Source: Galeopsis tetrahit (Eukaryota > Streptophyta > Magnoliopsida > Lamiales > Lamiaceae). From it: a stretch of DNA of 64,000 nt. Below are positions 22,991-34,260 of the stretch, in pieces. The DNA is taken from assembly GCA_963675135.1 (NCBI GenBank), contig OY776133.1, positions 47,337,494 to 47,401,493 of the forward strand, read 5' to 3'. Each line of letters opens with the position of its first letter. The stretch's first letter is position 1. Made by a program: the position numbers and the translations under genes. Under the pieces are notes generated by a model, which was not told where the DNA came from, did not search any database, and saw only the letters and a list, made by a program, of their open reading frames with translations.

Positions 22991-23386
22991 TAATAAATTG
23001 ATTTGATTTATTTTTTGTTATTAATTTTATTAATATCATAAGGGTAAATATGTAATTTTAACATTACATATTTTAATTACATTAACAAAAATATAATAAA
23101 TTATTTTATTGTATAAGGATAAAAATGTAAATTTACAATAATATATTTTAATTAATTTAATTTAATAGAAAATACAAATTTATGACACATTACGACAATA
23201 CATATCGTAAAATTTACAAAAGGTAACAGGTCATCAAATCTAAACCTTTAGATCAGATTTTTAATGGCTTAGATTAACTGACTACGGTAGTCATTACGAC
23301 ACGTTACGACACTCTGACTACATATAGAAAGTCCCAACTTATAATACTATTAAACTTATTGAGGCTTTCCCTTTTTATTTCCAGTA

Positions 23387-24474
23387 TTAAAAAAAAGTGT
23401 TATTACTATTGATATTATATTTTCTGTATTTGAACATGAAATTAAGATTTCTATGTACTTTGTTTATGCAGGGTGTTAGCAAAGGCCTAGTTGCAGAAAA
23501 TATTTTCACATTAATGGCAAAGAAAGATAAACAAGTGGTCCCAGAAGAGTCCTTGTTATTAGAACCCTTATAGAAACGCTTATACGTGTCATACCTCTTA
23601 TTCAGCTTATCAAAATGCTTAATCATCAGACTCATCTGTTCCTTAAGGCTAAAATCAGATTTCTCTAACTCATCTCTAATACTAGAAGGTTTAGACTTAG
23701 AGGTTTTGGAGTTTCTAGAGGAAGAAGCCTTAAAGGCAACATTCTTGGAGGTTGTCTTGTCCTGATCACTACTAGTTAATGGATCTTCTTCATTAAGTTC
23801 AAACTCATATGCTTTAAAGGTTTGAAAGAGAGTTTCAGCAGACCAAGAATCTATATCTTGAGTGGTTTTGATAATCATTTTGATCATCTTCCACCTCTCA
23901 TCTAAAGACTTAAGGATCCTAAGGTTTATCTCTCTAGGGGTATACTTCTTGCCAAGAACTTCTAAATCATTCATGATGCGAGTAAAGCGAGTATCAAGCT
24001 GATCTATGGATTCACCAGCTTTCATTTTAAATGATTCAAATTTCTGGACCACAGTAGATAGTTTGCTTTCCTTGATCAGGCTAGTGCCTTCACATAGGAC
24101 AGCTAACACATCCCACATTTCCTTAGCCGACTTACATTTTATTACTTTGCCTAGATACTCATTTGGCAAGGTATGCAAAGTATGCAAAGTATCTAGGCAA
24201 AATATGCAAAATGAAGTTTTTAGCTATGTTATCCAGATTATTTTGCTTCATTTCATCAATAGAGAGTTCTAACCTGGGTTTAGGAATCATTACCCCAACT
24301 GCTTTAGAAGGCTCCAGAGTATCTGTGTTTGACACCATAGTGACAATTGGATCATCCCTTACAACAAACACCATCAGATCGTGAGTGGAGAAGAAGATTG
24401 CCTCCATTCGAAGCTTTCAATAATCATAGTCTGAAATTGAGAACTTAGGCAGTTTTGTAGCATTAGTATCCATG
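23387..24474 (-). pseudogene. Copia D gag remnant, truncated
   Basis: The minus-strand gag frame starts at an ATG at 24474 (MDTNATKLPKF), reaches the conserved DYDY, and is cut by a TGA where relatives have Trp. It resumes with KLRMEAIFFSTHDLM and then the retrotransposon gag domain (AKEMWD, ESKLS, FKMKAGESIDQLDTRF, LRILKSL, WSAETLF). A frame break near 24170 separates the two parts, with short duplicated TATGCAAAGTATC words there. gag-like sequence ends about 23530 before the zinc knuckle; the remaining codons to 23387 are unrelated DNA. Pol and the 3' LTR are absent, so this is a 5' remnant joined to foreign DNA. Confidence 0.85.
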
Positions 24475-24606
24475 ATTAAAGATAGATAAGACCAGTTAAT
24501 TAAAAAGATCAAAGATAGTACTGATACTGAGTAGAAGTAAAATTCACGGATCAGTTCGAGTAGGACAATACGACTTTCCCTCAAAGTCTTCTTGGTAAAA
24601 ACTACT

Positions 24607-24618
24607 GCTCTAATACCA
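24607..24618 (-). promoter_or_regulatory. Primer-binding site of copia D
   Basis: Minus-strand TGGTATTAGAGC, two bases from the LTR end, matches the 3' end of initiator Met tRNA with one mismatch relative to the TGGTATCAGAGC of element A. Confidence 0.8.
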
Positions 24619-24620
24619 CT

Positions 24621-26023
24621 TGTTGGTCCCAAAGTTGAGTTAAGATTAGAATTAGTCTAAAATTCTAGAGGGGAGGGGTGAATAGACTTTTCAAACTTTT
24701 CTAAAATATCAGAGTTATAATGCGGAAATAGTGTTCTTATGTAGGACTGTGCTTATATCAGATCAGCTTAGTACTTTCAGTATTAATGACTCAACTCTTG
24801 ATTATGAATTTTACCTAGTAAACAATACTGTTCTCAATATGAAGTAATCCGTCTACTCAACAAGATTTCTCAATCTAGTTCTTTATACGAATTCTTTAAA
24901 AACTTAAAAACAAATATCAAACAGTAAGTAAATGAACACAAGATTTATAGTGGTTCGACAAATGTCTACATCCACTCTCACAAATCCAGTTGTGATGTTT
25001 TATTAACTCGAGTTTCTTGTGGCTTTAAGTCCCAAGACTAAGACTGTGATCTTCTCGATTATACCACCAGGTATATCTTCGATCTACTAGTAATTCACAC
25101 AAGTTTACTAGCACACTTGTTTACAAAAGAAATCACAAACTAAAACAATAAAACTTCTTTGTTTGTAGCCTTGCGAATGTGCTTCTTCAAACTTGGCTTC
25201 TTGATCTTCTCTTCTTGAACTCTGTGAGTTTCTTGAACGCTTCTAAGACTTTGATCTGCTCTTGAATTCAGAATATCAGTAGTCTTTTCCAGTAGAAGAT
25301 CTTACGGTATTTATAGACTTTAGTTAGGCAGTTAGCAGTGTGTCTAACTAACCATCAAACTAACTCCTAGTTGTTTCTTGTAACTTATCCTTATAACCAA
25401 CTCTTGTAACTTCTAATAACTAACTTCGATTTTCTTTAAGTCAGTCTTCATATCTTCAAATATATATTCAGTTACGTTCTTCAAATAAGTTTTCCAAACT
25501 TATTCTTCAGCACAATAAAATACTCTTCTCAGTATTTACTCTTCTCAAGTACTTTTCTTAACTTCTGTACTTAGCTTCTTCAGAGTATAACTTCAGAATA
25601 CTTCTTAGTCTTCATTATACTCTTCTTAACTTGTAGTCTTCTTATTCCGAGTAGTCTTCTGATCTCGGTCTAGTCTTCTCATATCTAACTTTGCTGTTTA
25701 CAATACAGTACAATACAAACTTTCAAATATAAACCTATTAATACTTCAACTGAACCATATACAGTAGAGTATTTCTAAGTCCTATTCTATAAGCTGTCTA
25801 TACAATCATTCATTCAGCTTAATTCCTAACAGTTAGAATATTTCACTTCATATAACATATAAGATCAGTAAACTCTGTTTATATGCCTTCTCAAGATGAC
25901 TTAGTTAAGATGACTTAGTTAAGATGACTTCTACCACATATATTATTAACTTTAAGTTGCTTTTTGGCCATCAAAACTTATTATCATCAACTAGGACTTT
26001 GTTTCTAGGATTCATATCCCAAC
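24621..26023 (-). mobile_element. 5' LTR of truncated copia element D
   Basis: On the minus strand it begins TGTTGGGATATGAATCC at 26023 and ends GGGACCAACA at 24621, followed by the PBS. A TATAAATA box lies at 25308-25315 (seen as TATTTATA on the plus strand). A CTATTCACCCCTCCCCTCTA stretch precedes the end. The same family gives the solo LTR at 61722-63056. Length 1403 bp. The partner LTR is missing. Confidence 0.9.
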
Positions 26024-26374
26024 AGTTAAGTATAGTATTTGTTCAAATATGATATAGTATTAGTTCACACATTGTATAGTACTAGAGATTAATGTGTGTA
26101 TAAGAGACTATTTTATTAGTAATTTTACTTTTTTATTAATTGTTATGGTTAATCAGTGTTAATGTTAATATTTTTTATATAGTTCTTTTTGTATACATAT
26201 GATCTTTATAATGCTAATTTTTTTGATATGGTATTTATGTAGTGTTGTTAAGTAGGTTTGACATTTTTGTTTAGTATAGTATTAGTTCGTATACTAATAC
26301 TATTTAATACTCCCTCTGTCCCATGATTTCTTTCACATGTGAAGTGGCACACAAAATAAGAAAAGTGAATTTAG

Positions 26375-28052
26375 TGTTGGTCCCAAAACGAGTATGGTGA
26401 CAGTCTGGGGGGGGGGGGGGGTGAATAGACTGTCAGGTGTTAAAACTTTTTCGTGCTTTTTAGATCAGATTAGACGTTCAGAAGAGTTAGGTACTCAGAC
26501 GTCTATATGCAGATAAGATGTTCTGATCTTGTAGAGTGCGTGAGTGATATAGCAATTTAAGATAACAACCTTACTGATTGCTGAATTCAGCTGGCCAGTT
26601 TGAAAGCTATCTCAAGAGCTATGAGTGCGGAAATGTGTAGGCCCTACGTGTTTAGACTCGTGGGTATTTTATGAAAACCTTTGAAAACTAATGACTCAAA
26701 AAACGAAGCAACTTGGTGGATTTTGATTCTCTTATGAAAACTATGTTATGAACAAGTATGAACAATAATGAATATGAATACTGAATAAATAATAAGCAAT
26801 AAAGAACACATAAGTTTATAGTGGTTCAGATCTCAATATCCTACGTCAACTCTCTCTAATTAGATAGAGAAATTCAATAGCTTGCTGCTTTATAGTCCCA
26901 AGAGAAGACTTTCGATCTAGAAACTCAACTACTTTCTGAGGAACAGATCTGTTTGTTGGTGAGGTAACAAACAACCTTTACAATGGTTAAATCCAAATAA
27001 CAAGATGTGTGTATAACCAACTAATGTTCTATGCACTAAAGATAAGATTCTTTATATGGGCTTAGGGTCGGAAACTTAGAGCACTAAGGATATAAATCTT
27101 TGATGGCTCTAAAGAACTCGATACTTAAGTATTTTTCTCAAACTTGTTGTTCTTGATATTAACTTTGTATGCAGAGAGAATGAGTTCTTGCTGTGGGGTT
27201 TCTAGTACCTTGTTCCAAAGAACAAGTGTTGTATTTATAGAGTGATTTGTGCTCAGAAACTAGCCGTTGGTGAGAACTAGCCATTGCAACAAATCTTTCT
27301 AAGTATGGTCGCCATCTTCATGGGAATGGTGTTTGCAGATTTTCTGGTACGATATTGCCTTAAGAGGCAATGTGCATTAAATGCTCTATACTTCTTCTGC
27401 AGATCTCTTGTACGACCTACTAAGCTGTCAACTTCATAGCTTCGTGTTGATGTCTCATTGGTCCACATTAGCTTGCTAGTTGAGAGTTGTCTTGTCTATT
27501 GTTAGAGCAATTCAGAAGTTAATCCGACATTCTCTTTGTCTTCTGCTTTGCATGTCTTTATCATCTGACTTAGTTATTCATAAATGAACTAACACTTGTG
27601 AAGGTGTTTTATTCATAAATGATAAGTGCTCTTCGACTTGAATGCTCTTTAAGGCTTGCTCTAACAAGATACAAATGAGTTCATATCTGCTGGGTTGTCC
27701 TCTGAACTTCGATTGCAGATTATCATATAGATGACCCACTCTACAAGGTATACAACAACCTTTAGATCTGAATCTACTAATGAACTCTTGGAATCTTCTA
27801 GGCTTCTGCTTTCTTCTTAATATACTTCAGTGGAGTGTACAGATAAGTAGTCAACTGACATTTACACAGCTGATTCTTCGACTAGAATTAGAAACAATTA
27901 CATTACTTCTAAACTTTATAATTCAGCTTAGGAACCTTAGTTCTAGAACATGACTTGTCGATCTAACCTGTACTATACTGATCTGATTTTGGCCATCAAA
28001 ACTATGAACTATTCGTTACAATCAGATTAAGGACTGGATGAATATCCCAACA
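26375..28052 (-). repeat. 3' LTR of copia B
   Basis: 1678 bp. On the minus strand it begins TGTTGGGATATTCATCC at 28052 and ends GGGACCAACA at 26375. The promoter-type TATAAATA lies at 27232-27239. An unusual run of 15 G (26407-26421; C on the coding strand) replaces the 6-base run of the partner LTR. Confidence 0.92.
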
Positions 28053-28066
28053 ATTTCCCCTTTTTT
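28053..28066 (-). promoter_or_regulatory. Polypurine tract of copia B
   Basis: Minus-strand AAAAAAGGGGAAAT directly abuts the 3' LTR; it would prime plus-strand DNA synthesis. The upstream GGCTTCATC is shared with element A. Confidence 0.85.
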
Positions 28067-28280
28067 GATGAAGCCAAAACTAACTATGTTAAGTTATCAG
28101 ATCAGTTAGTATCAACGTCTGAAGATATAAAAGTTATATAAACAAACATATTAAGATCAATAAAGAAAAAATGCAGATGGCTTCTAAGGAAGACAATGAG
28201 TAGTTGTCTTGAAGCTGAAAAAGTAAAATTTTGTATTAATATGAGCAAAAAGAGTTTCAGATTACAAATACAAGAGGGAT

Positions 28281-31200
28281 TTACTTCAGCACTTGATAAG
28301 GTCTTCCATAGATGCCAAAAGCTTGATAAACTCTTTTCTTGATTTCACGAACAAGATTTTGATCTCTGACCTTGTCTTCAAAGCATATGTCATCGATGAT
28401 GTTTTCTGGTTCCCTCGTGTCCTTCTTATTGTTGATGGTGGTAGGAAGATCCCAGGCAGGAAAGTCCGGCAAGACGATGTTAATATTCTTCTCAGCTGCT
28501 TCTTCCATGATGATGCTTAAGAAGTCTTTGTCTTTCCCTTCTAGAAAGCTTTCAAAGCAACTGAATACCGTCTGTGGATCTTGATCTCCCCATCTTCGAG
28601 CAAAATGGTAAATCTTCTGCCATTTTTGTTGGGAAATAAAATGATTTTGATTAAGATACCAAAACCCCTAAATGATGATGATCAGATTAGTTGAGATACA
28701 ATCAAGTTTGAATCAGTCTAGTTGTCTTAGGTTAGTTGAGACAGTAAGAATGCTTAAGTCTAAATCTCAGAAATGTTGTGAGATTTATAGTTCAGGATAG
28801 TTGTCCAAAGCTGGAGTGTTAGGCAGCTAGTTAAGTGTTAATGCTTTAGGACAAGTCTGCTGAAGGATACAACTTTATCAAGTTTTCTGAAGTGGACAAT
28901 ATTGCTGAGTAATCAAAGATAAGAAGACAAGCTACATTGTACTGATAAGAGCTGTATCAGATCAGTTGAAGCCTTAATGATCAAGAGCATTGAATGTTAC
29001 ATCAATAAAAGACAAATTTATTGAAGCATTTATTGCCATCAAGCCTGAACAAGCATTGAAGACTTAGAAGCATTAAAGACTGAAGAATTGAATGAATGTT
29101 GGAACATTCTATTTTGCAGCAGGAATGTTCAGGACAGTTGTCCCATCTGACCGTTGGTTGAGTGTAAAGTCTGACACAATCAACCTTGGGAAATGTGCAA
29201 ATTTGGAAGCAGACACAAGTCTTCTCAGCCGCATTTTTCAGATGTCAACACATTCATTCAAGCAACCATTGAAGAATCTATTACACAGTGGATAATAGAA
29301 GGTTAAGCTTCATAGCCGTTTCAATGGAGCTGCAAATAGACAAGTTTGAATTGCTATCTCTCCAACGGATAATTGATCAAATTGGTCTATAAATTCAAAA
29401 GTGATCCAAGGATTCAAGTATCCAACTATCTGCTATCAAACTATCATCAAGCAATCAAAGGAAACCAAAGCTGTTCTTAAGAATCCCAAGTTTCCTGATC
29501 ACTTCAAATAGCTAAGCCATTCCCAGTAATATCCCAAGCTTAGTATTGAGATATCCTAAGCCTTTACACTGTTCTTATTGTAAAGGATATCTCTATTAGT
29601 TGGAACCAAAACCTCAAACCCTTACCTCATTGAGTGAAGTAGTGTTTGTTATAGAAGTGAGGAGTTAAGGACTGTTATTGAGAAACACAGTCTTAACTCA
29701 GAGAGATTGAGCACTAGGACTCAGATTATCCTAGGGATCAAAGCACTAAGAGAGTGTTGTTGATCAGTGCACCTTGGCACTATAAAACAAGCTAATTCCA
29801 TTGTTAAGGAATTATCCTGTTCAATCAGGGAAAGTGGATGTAGGAGCTTGAGTCTCTGAACCACTATAAATTGTGTGTCATTTACTTACTGCACTCATTC
29901 CATTACTCACAATACTTGCAATCAATCATTCTCAAAGAGTTAATTTCAGTAAGTTAAGAAAAAATGTTTTGAACAAAGTCCTTGATCAACTGTGTTTTTC
30001 AGAAATTAACTTGGAGTATTCTTTCAAGAAAAAGGCCAACCACATTCCGCACTTAGCAACTCTCTTAGATCTTTATCCAACTGATCACCTAATAGTTTTC
30101 AGTAGGACAAGTATCTATTGAAGTTCACACTCAGGCTAGTTGTCAGACAATCTCCCTGATAAGATCAAACTGTTTTGAAAAAGAAAGAATTTACATACAC
30201 AAGTGCATTCCCCCCCTATACACTTGTGTCATACTCCACCAAGGACCAACAATTCTTTCTTCAGATTCAACCATCTTAAGTTGTGAATCGGATCTAGAAA
30301 TTCATCAATTTGCTGATTTGAGGGTTCATGCTTTGGGAGTTCCTCTTCATCTTTCCCAGATTCATGCTTCTTCTTCAGCACAGTTTTTCTCCTTTTGTAG
30401 TTTGTATCAAGCTGGGATGCTTTCTTTCTTTTCAGCTGATGTTGATGACGTTCCTCTTCTGATTGCGCAAGTCTTCGACTTCTTCTGTTTGCAAGAGGAA
30501 CATTGTCATCTTCATCTTCAGACTCTTTCTCTGCTTCTTTTTCGGTTTCAGGATTATCTGTTTGCTTCTAAGACCTGTCTTCTTGATTTAAAAAAAGAGC
30601 ATCAGATACCTGTACAATGTGAGAAATTGAAGGTATTATAGATGATGGAATTTTGGAAATAGTTCCCCCTTGGCATATGCCTGGCAGAGTCTGAGTTTCT
30701 TGACTTCTGATTTTCTTCTCTGCATCTGCTAATCTCCTAGCTAGATCAGACTGAGTATCAGAAAATTTCTTCAACATTGCAGCAGTAACCTCAGCTGCCT
30801 TCTTCATCTGCTCAGTAGCGTCTTCAGATATTCTCTTTAACTGACCAGACACTTGTTCTGATAACTTAGATCTGGCCTCTTCTTCCCCCTTCTTGGCTTC
30901 TTCAACATGGGAAGTGAGCGCTTGAGTAAGTTTCGTAAGATGATCAACATTGTTAGAATTCAGAATACCAGTGGCCTTTCTGACTTAGGCTCTTAGTGGC
31001 CTTTGAGGCAGTATCTGCTATAACTTTTTCAAGATCAGCAGGTGCAGGGGCAAGTTGAAGTCGGAGCTTCAAATCTTCAGTGGTGATCTCAAGTTGGCTC
31101 TTAGCATGTTTGAGATTTTCAAACTCATCTTCCATCTTCTGCGCATGTTCCTTGGCCAATTCCAACTGCTTGGTTAATTCAACTCTTTGAGCAGCAGATT

Positions 31201-34200
31201 CCTTTTGCAACTCAAGATATTTTTGTTGGAGATCAGAAGTGGTTTGCTTCTTCCTGTCTTGACTTCGTTGTAGTTCTGCTATCTTTAGGTCATCGATGGT
31301 TTTGATCAATTCAGATCGATGGTCGTAGTCAATTTTAGCAACTCCCTCTTTGAACAACTTAGCTGATTCACTCAAACTTTTATCAAGTGCTTTAACAACA
31401 GAATCAGTCAAATCCTTATCAAAGTATTTCTTCATATTGTCTCGAATGGCTGTGAATATATCTTGATAAGTATCCATTCGATTCTATTCAATCTTAAGTG
31501 CAGCATGCTTCATTGTTGGTGCTAGTTCTTCATGCACAAGCTTTGCAAGATCACAAAGAACTTGACCGATGAGAGGGATATCTGCTTCATTTAGCCCGAT
31601 TATCTTCAACCTGTACCATATCAGATCTGAGAAATTTATCTTTGTCTCGATGACTTCTGATGATGATTCCCCAATTTGTTGGACGTCTTTTTTTCTTGCA
31701 AGGGCTTGCATCAGTTCTTCAAACGGCCTCTGAGGAAGATTCTCAGGAATGGAAGCAATAATCTTTTGGAAGCCCGTATCATCATCATCGCCATCACTGA
31801 ATGTCACATTGTCAATTTCAACAATTTCATTGTGATCAACATTTAGTTCTTCATCAATCTCAAATGCTTTTGCAGTGTTTTCTTTGTCTGAGCCATCTCG
31901 GATCTGAAGATTCTGAGCAATATCTTCAGCAGTTTGATTCACATCAGCAAACTCAATAATTTGGAGATAATCAACTCCTTCTTTATCTAGAATCATCAAA
32001 TCGGTGAGAATTTCAACAGCTCTCACAGGAGATCTTTGCATAGCTTCTTCAACAATTTCCAGTTTGATTTCCTTCTCCTCGGCTGAATCAGCCGGTATCT
32101 TCTCCTCAGCTTCTAGAGCTGGCTGCTCAATACTTTGAGATCCCTGAACCTCTGAGACCGGGGGCTGTGAAGGTTCAGCTAACACAATTGATTATGTTTG
32201 ATCAGATTGAGCATTGGATGGTGCATTTTCATTTCTGACTGTTTCCATCACCAAGTCAGAAATTGATTTTAGCACTAATGCCTCAGAGTTCAAAGACTCG
32301 TCATGGGCAGGGACTTCAGTTGTTTGCTCAACATCTGACTCTAGCTCTGCTGATTGCTCAACATCATTGCCAGTCTGTTTAGGTGAACTCCCACCTAAAT
32401 CAGATGTTGGGTTATCTGCTCCTTCAGCAGCGTCCCCTCCGATTTGATCCTGTGTAGGATCGTCATCGTTGTTTGTCATCTTTTCAGCTCCGGACTCGGG
32501 TCCATCGTTGTTGTGGTCTGATGTATCCTTAACAGGTTCAGATTCTTGTAATTTCGAAAGCTGCCCAAGCTTTCTAGTGACAAGTTCTGAAAGTGCATCA
32601 TCAGATTTCAGACCATGAAGATCATCAATCTCAGCAGCCTCAAGTTGTTCCAACTCCCAATCGTAGAACATATCTACTCCGCCCTTTTCTTCGACTGCTA
32701 GAATTATCCTAGAGATATCTGCAAATTGAAGTTCCCTCCAAGTCCAGATTCGTAAGATTTGTTCGAGCAAATCTGGGTATTGTTTCAGCTCTGGATATTG
32801 TTCTTCTTAGATTGCCTCAGTTCGATGTCTGAAGAGCTGTTCTTTGGGACCTATGAGATAGGTAGACAGGGATGGATTGAAAGGTTTGGGAAGTGGAAGA
32901 GATGGAATTGATGTTTCGAATGGATCTGGTCGAACAACTTTAGCTATGATTTCAAGGTCTATTGGAGAAGAGGGGGTTGAAACTTGTGCATAGTCTAGAG
33001 CAACGTCTTCAACAAGTTTCAAGGGATCAATGGTAGGATCAGCAGCAATAATGTTTGCTGAGGGTAGGCTATCAGGTCCTAGAGTTGGATCTATAGCTGG
33101 GTTTTCTGGGTAAATGGGGATAACGGTGAGGGAATCATCAGCTGATTTAGGTTTAGAGAGATTGGATGGAGGTGAGTGTATGGATTTAGTGGTGGTTTCA
33201 GAAGGTTGATAAAAGATGGGGTTTGGGGCCAGGGGATTAGTAGGAGAAGACCTAAAGGCAATTTTGCGGTTTACCTTAACTTTCTTAGTTGGCTTGACTG
33301 GAGGGATTTTAGCAACATATCCAACATCCTGGATTTCAGCAGGTAAAACATCACATGCTAGAGATTACTCATCTAACTCCGTTTCTTTTGTAGAGCCACA
33401 GATTTAGAAGATTCAGCTCCTTTCTTCCTCTTGGATACTTCAGTAGTAGTTGCCTTCTCTTTTGTCAGCAACCACTTAGAGCTTATGAACTTAACTCCAT
33501 TTCCCCATTGCTTCTTGTGTGGAAGCAGCTTAGGAAGAATAACACTTATCTTTGTGACAAAGCTGAGTTTAGAGGCAGGCCAGAAGGGGCCATCGTCATC
33601 CTTCCTCTTTATCTTCATGGATTCACCAACAAATTTGTTGATGTAGTATTTTCCCCAATTGATTTTTGCTTTGTCGACTATGGCTTTCATCAGAATGATT
33701 TTGTTCTGAGTGTTGCCATCTAGGGATCCATGGTGACCCATTATAACCTTTGTGACAATGTCAAACAGATCTCTATACTGTTCCTTCAACATTGATTTCT
33801 TCAAGTGGCTTGGTGTTTTCCGTGCCAACTTCAGATGCTCCTTGAGAATAAACTCTTTCCATACCTCGTTCATCTCTCCGCATTCGTATTCCTCAGGGTT
33901 GGCTATACCTTCATGCTCCAAATTAAACATATCATTGAAGGTACCCACTGATAGTCAAACTTTGTCATCCTCAATGTGTGAGGAGAGAGAACCATCGGAC
34001 CTTAAGCATAGAAAGATGTAAAAATCAGCCACATCTTCTGCGATTAGAAGCTTAGGGCTGGTACCGATCAGTTTCTTCAGACCAACATCGATTAGAACTT
34101 TAGCAGTCCATTCTTGTTGAGAGGTATGGGGTCCTGAGAAATCTACACAGCCTTCAGCTACCATTCGCTCTTTCGCACATACTTCTGGTTTATAAGTATC

Positions 34201-34260
34201 AGGCGTGATTTGAGAAAATTCTCTTCGAGTATCAAGATTGTGGTGTCTGGATGAAGCCAT
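28281..34260 (-). pseudogene. Long 3' reading frame of copia B ('envelope-like'), broken
   Basis: Starts at MASSRHHNLDTRREF (34260) and ends at a TAA at 28281, giving about 1450 codons once the solo LTR at 28627-30251 is removed. Order: an N-terminal globular domain (~34260-33400), a Pro/Ser-rich segment, a helical domain with LRIWTWREL and FYDWELEQLE (~32770-32570), long acidic segments, a coiled coil (~31480-30600), a Lys/Arg-rich stretch (~30540-30330), then a conserved C-terminal domain that continues across the LTR (FARRWGDQDPQ, NINIVLPDFPAWD). Damage: stops at 33955 (TGA) and 30568 (TAG), a frame break and stop near 33360-33373, and another frame break between 30953 and 30852. No membrane span or signal peptide is evident, so 'envelope' is a label of position only. 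The function is unknown. Confidence 0.8.
28627..30251 (+). mobile_element. Solo LTR of copia family C
   Basis: Begins TGTTGGGAAATAAAATG and ends AAGGACCAACA, 1625 bp, opposite in orientation to its host element. The flanks ATTTT (28622-28626) and ATTCT (30252-30256) match at 4 of 5 bases, an aged target duplication. It splits the C-terminal domain of the long 3' frame of element B; similarity to element A resumes on both sides without loss. A related copy is at 40509-42690. Confidence 0.85.

Larger units (their letters stand above)
18306..23335. mobile_element. Mutator-like element, 9-bp TSD AACTTATAA
   Basis: The element begins GGGTAATTCTTACGGCAGTC and ends CATATAGAAAGTCCC, flanked by a perfect 9-bp repeat AACTTATAA (18297-18305 and 23336-23344), the Mutator signature. 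The arms are inverted over a long distance: CGACCTGTTACCT near 18390 matches AGGTAACAGGTC near 23221, then the subterminal repeat arrays match, then AATACAAAATAATATTATA (about 19205) matches its inverse near 20878. Each arm is therefore about 0.9-1.4 kb without later insertions. The core (about 19246-20855) has a GC-rich block and AT-rich GGTATTACT repeats. No MURA/MUDR-type transposase is visible. Confidence 0.85.

Noticed and set aside
29092..30121. Small frames at 29092-29295 and 29873-30121
   Set aside because: They lie in the C-family LTR, which is non-coding; no shared protein in the other C copy.
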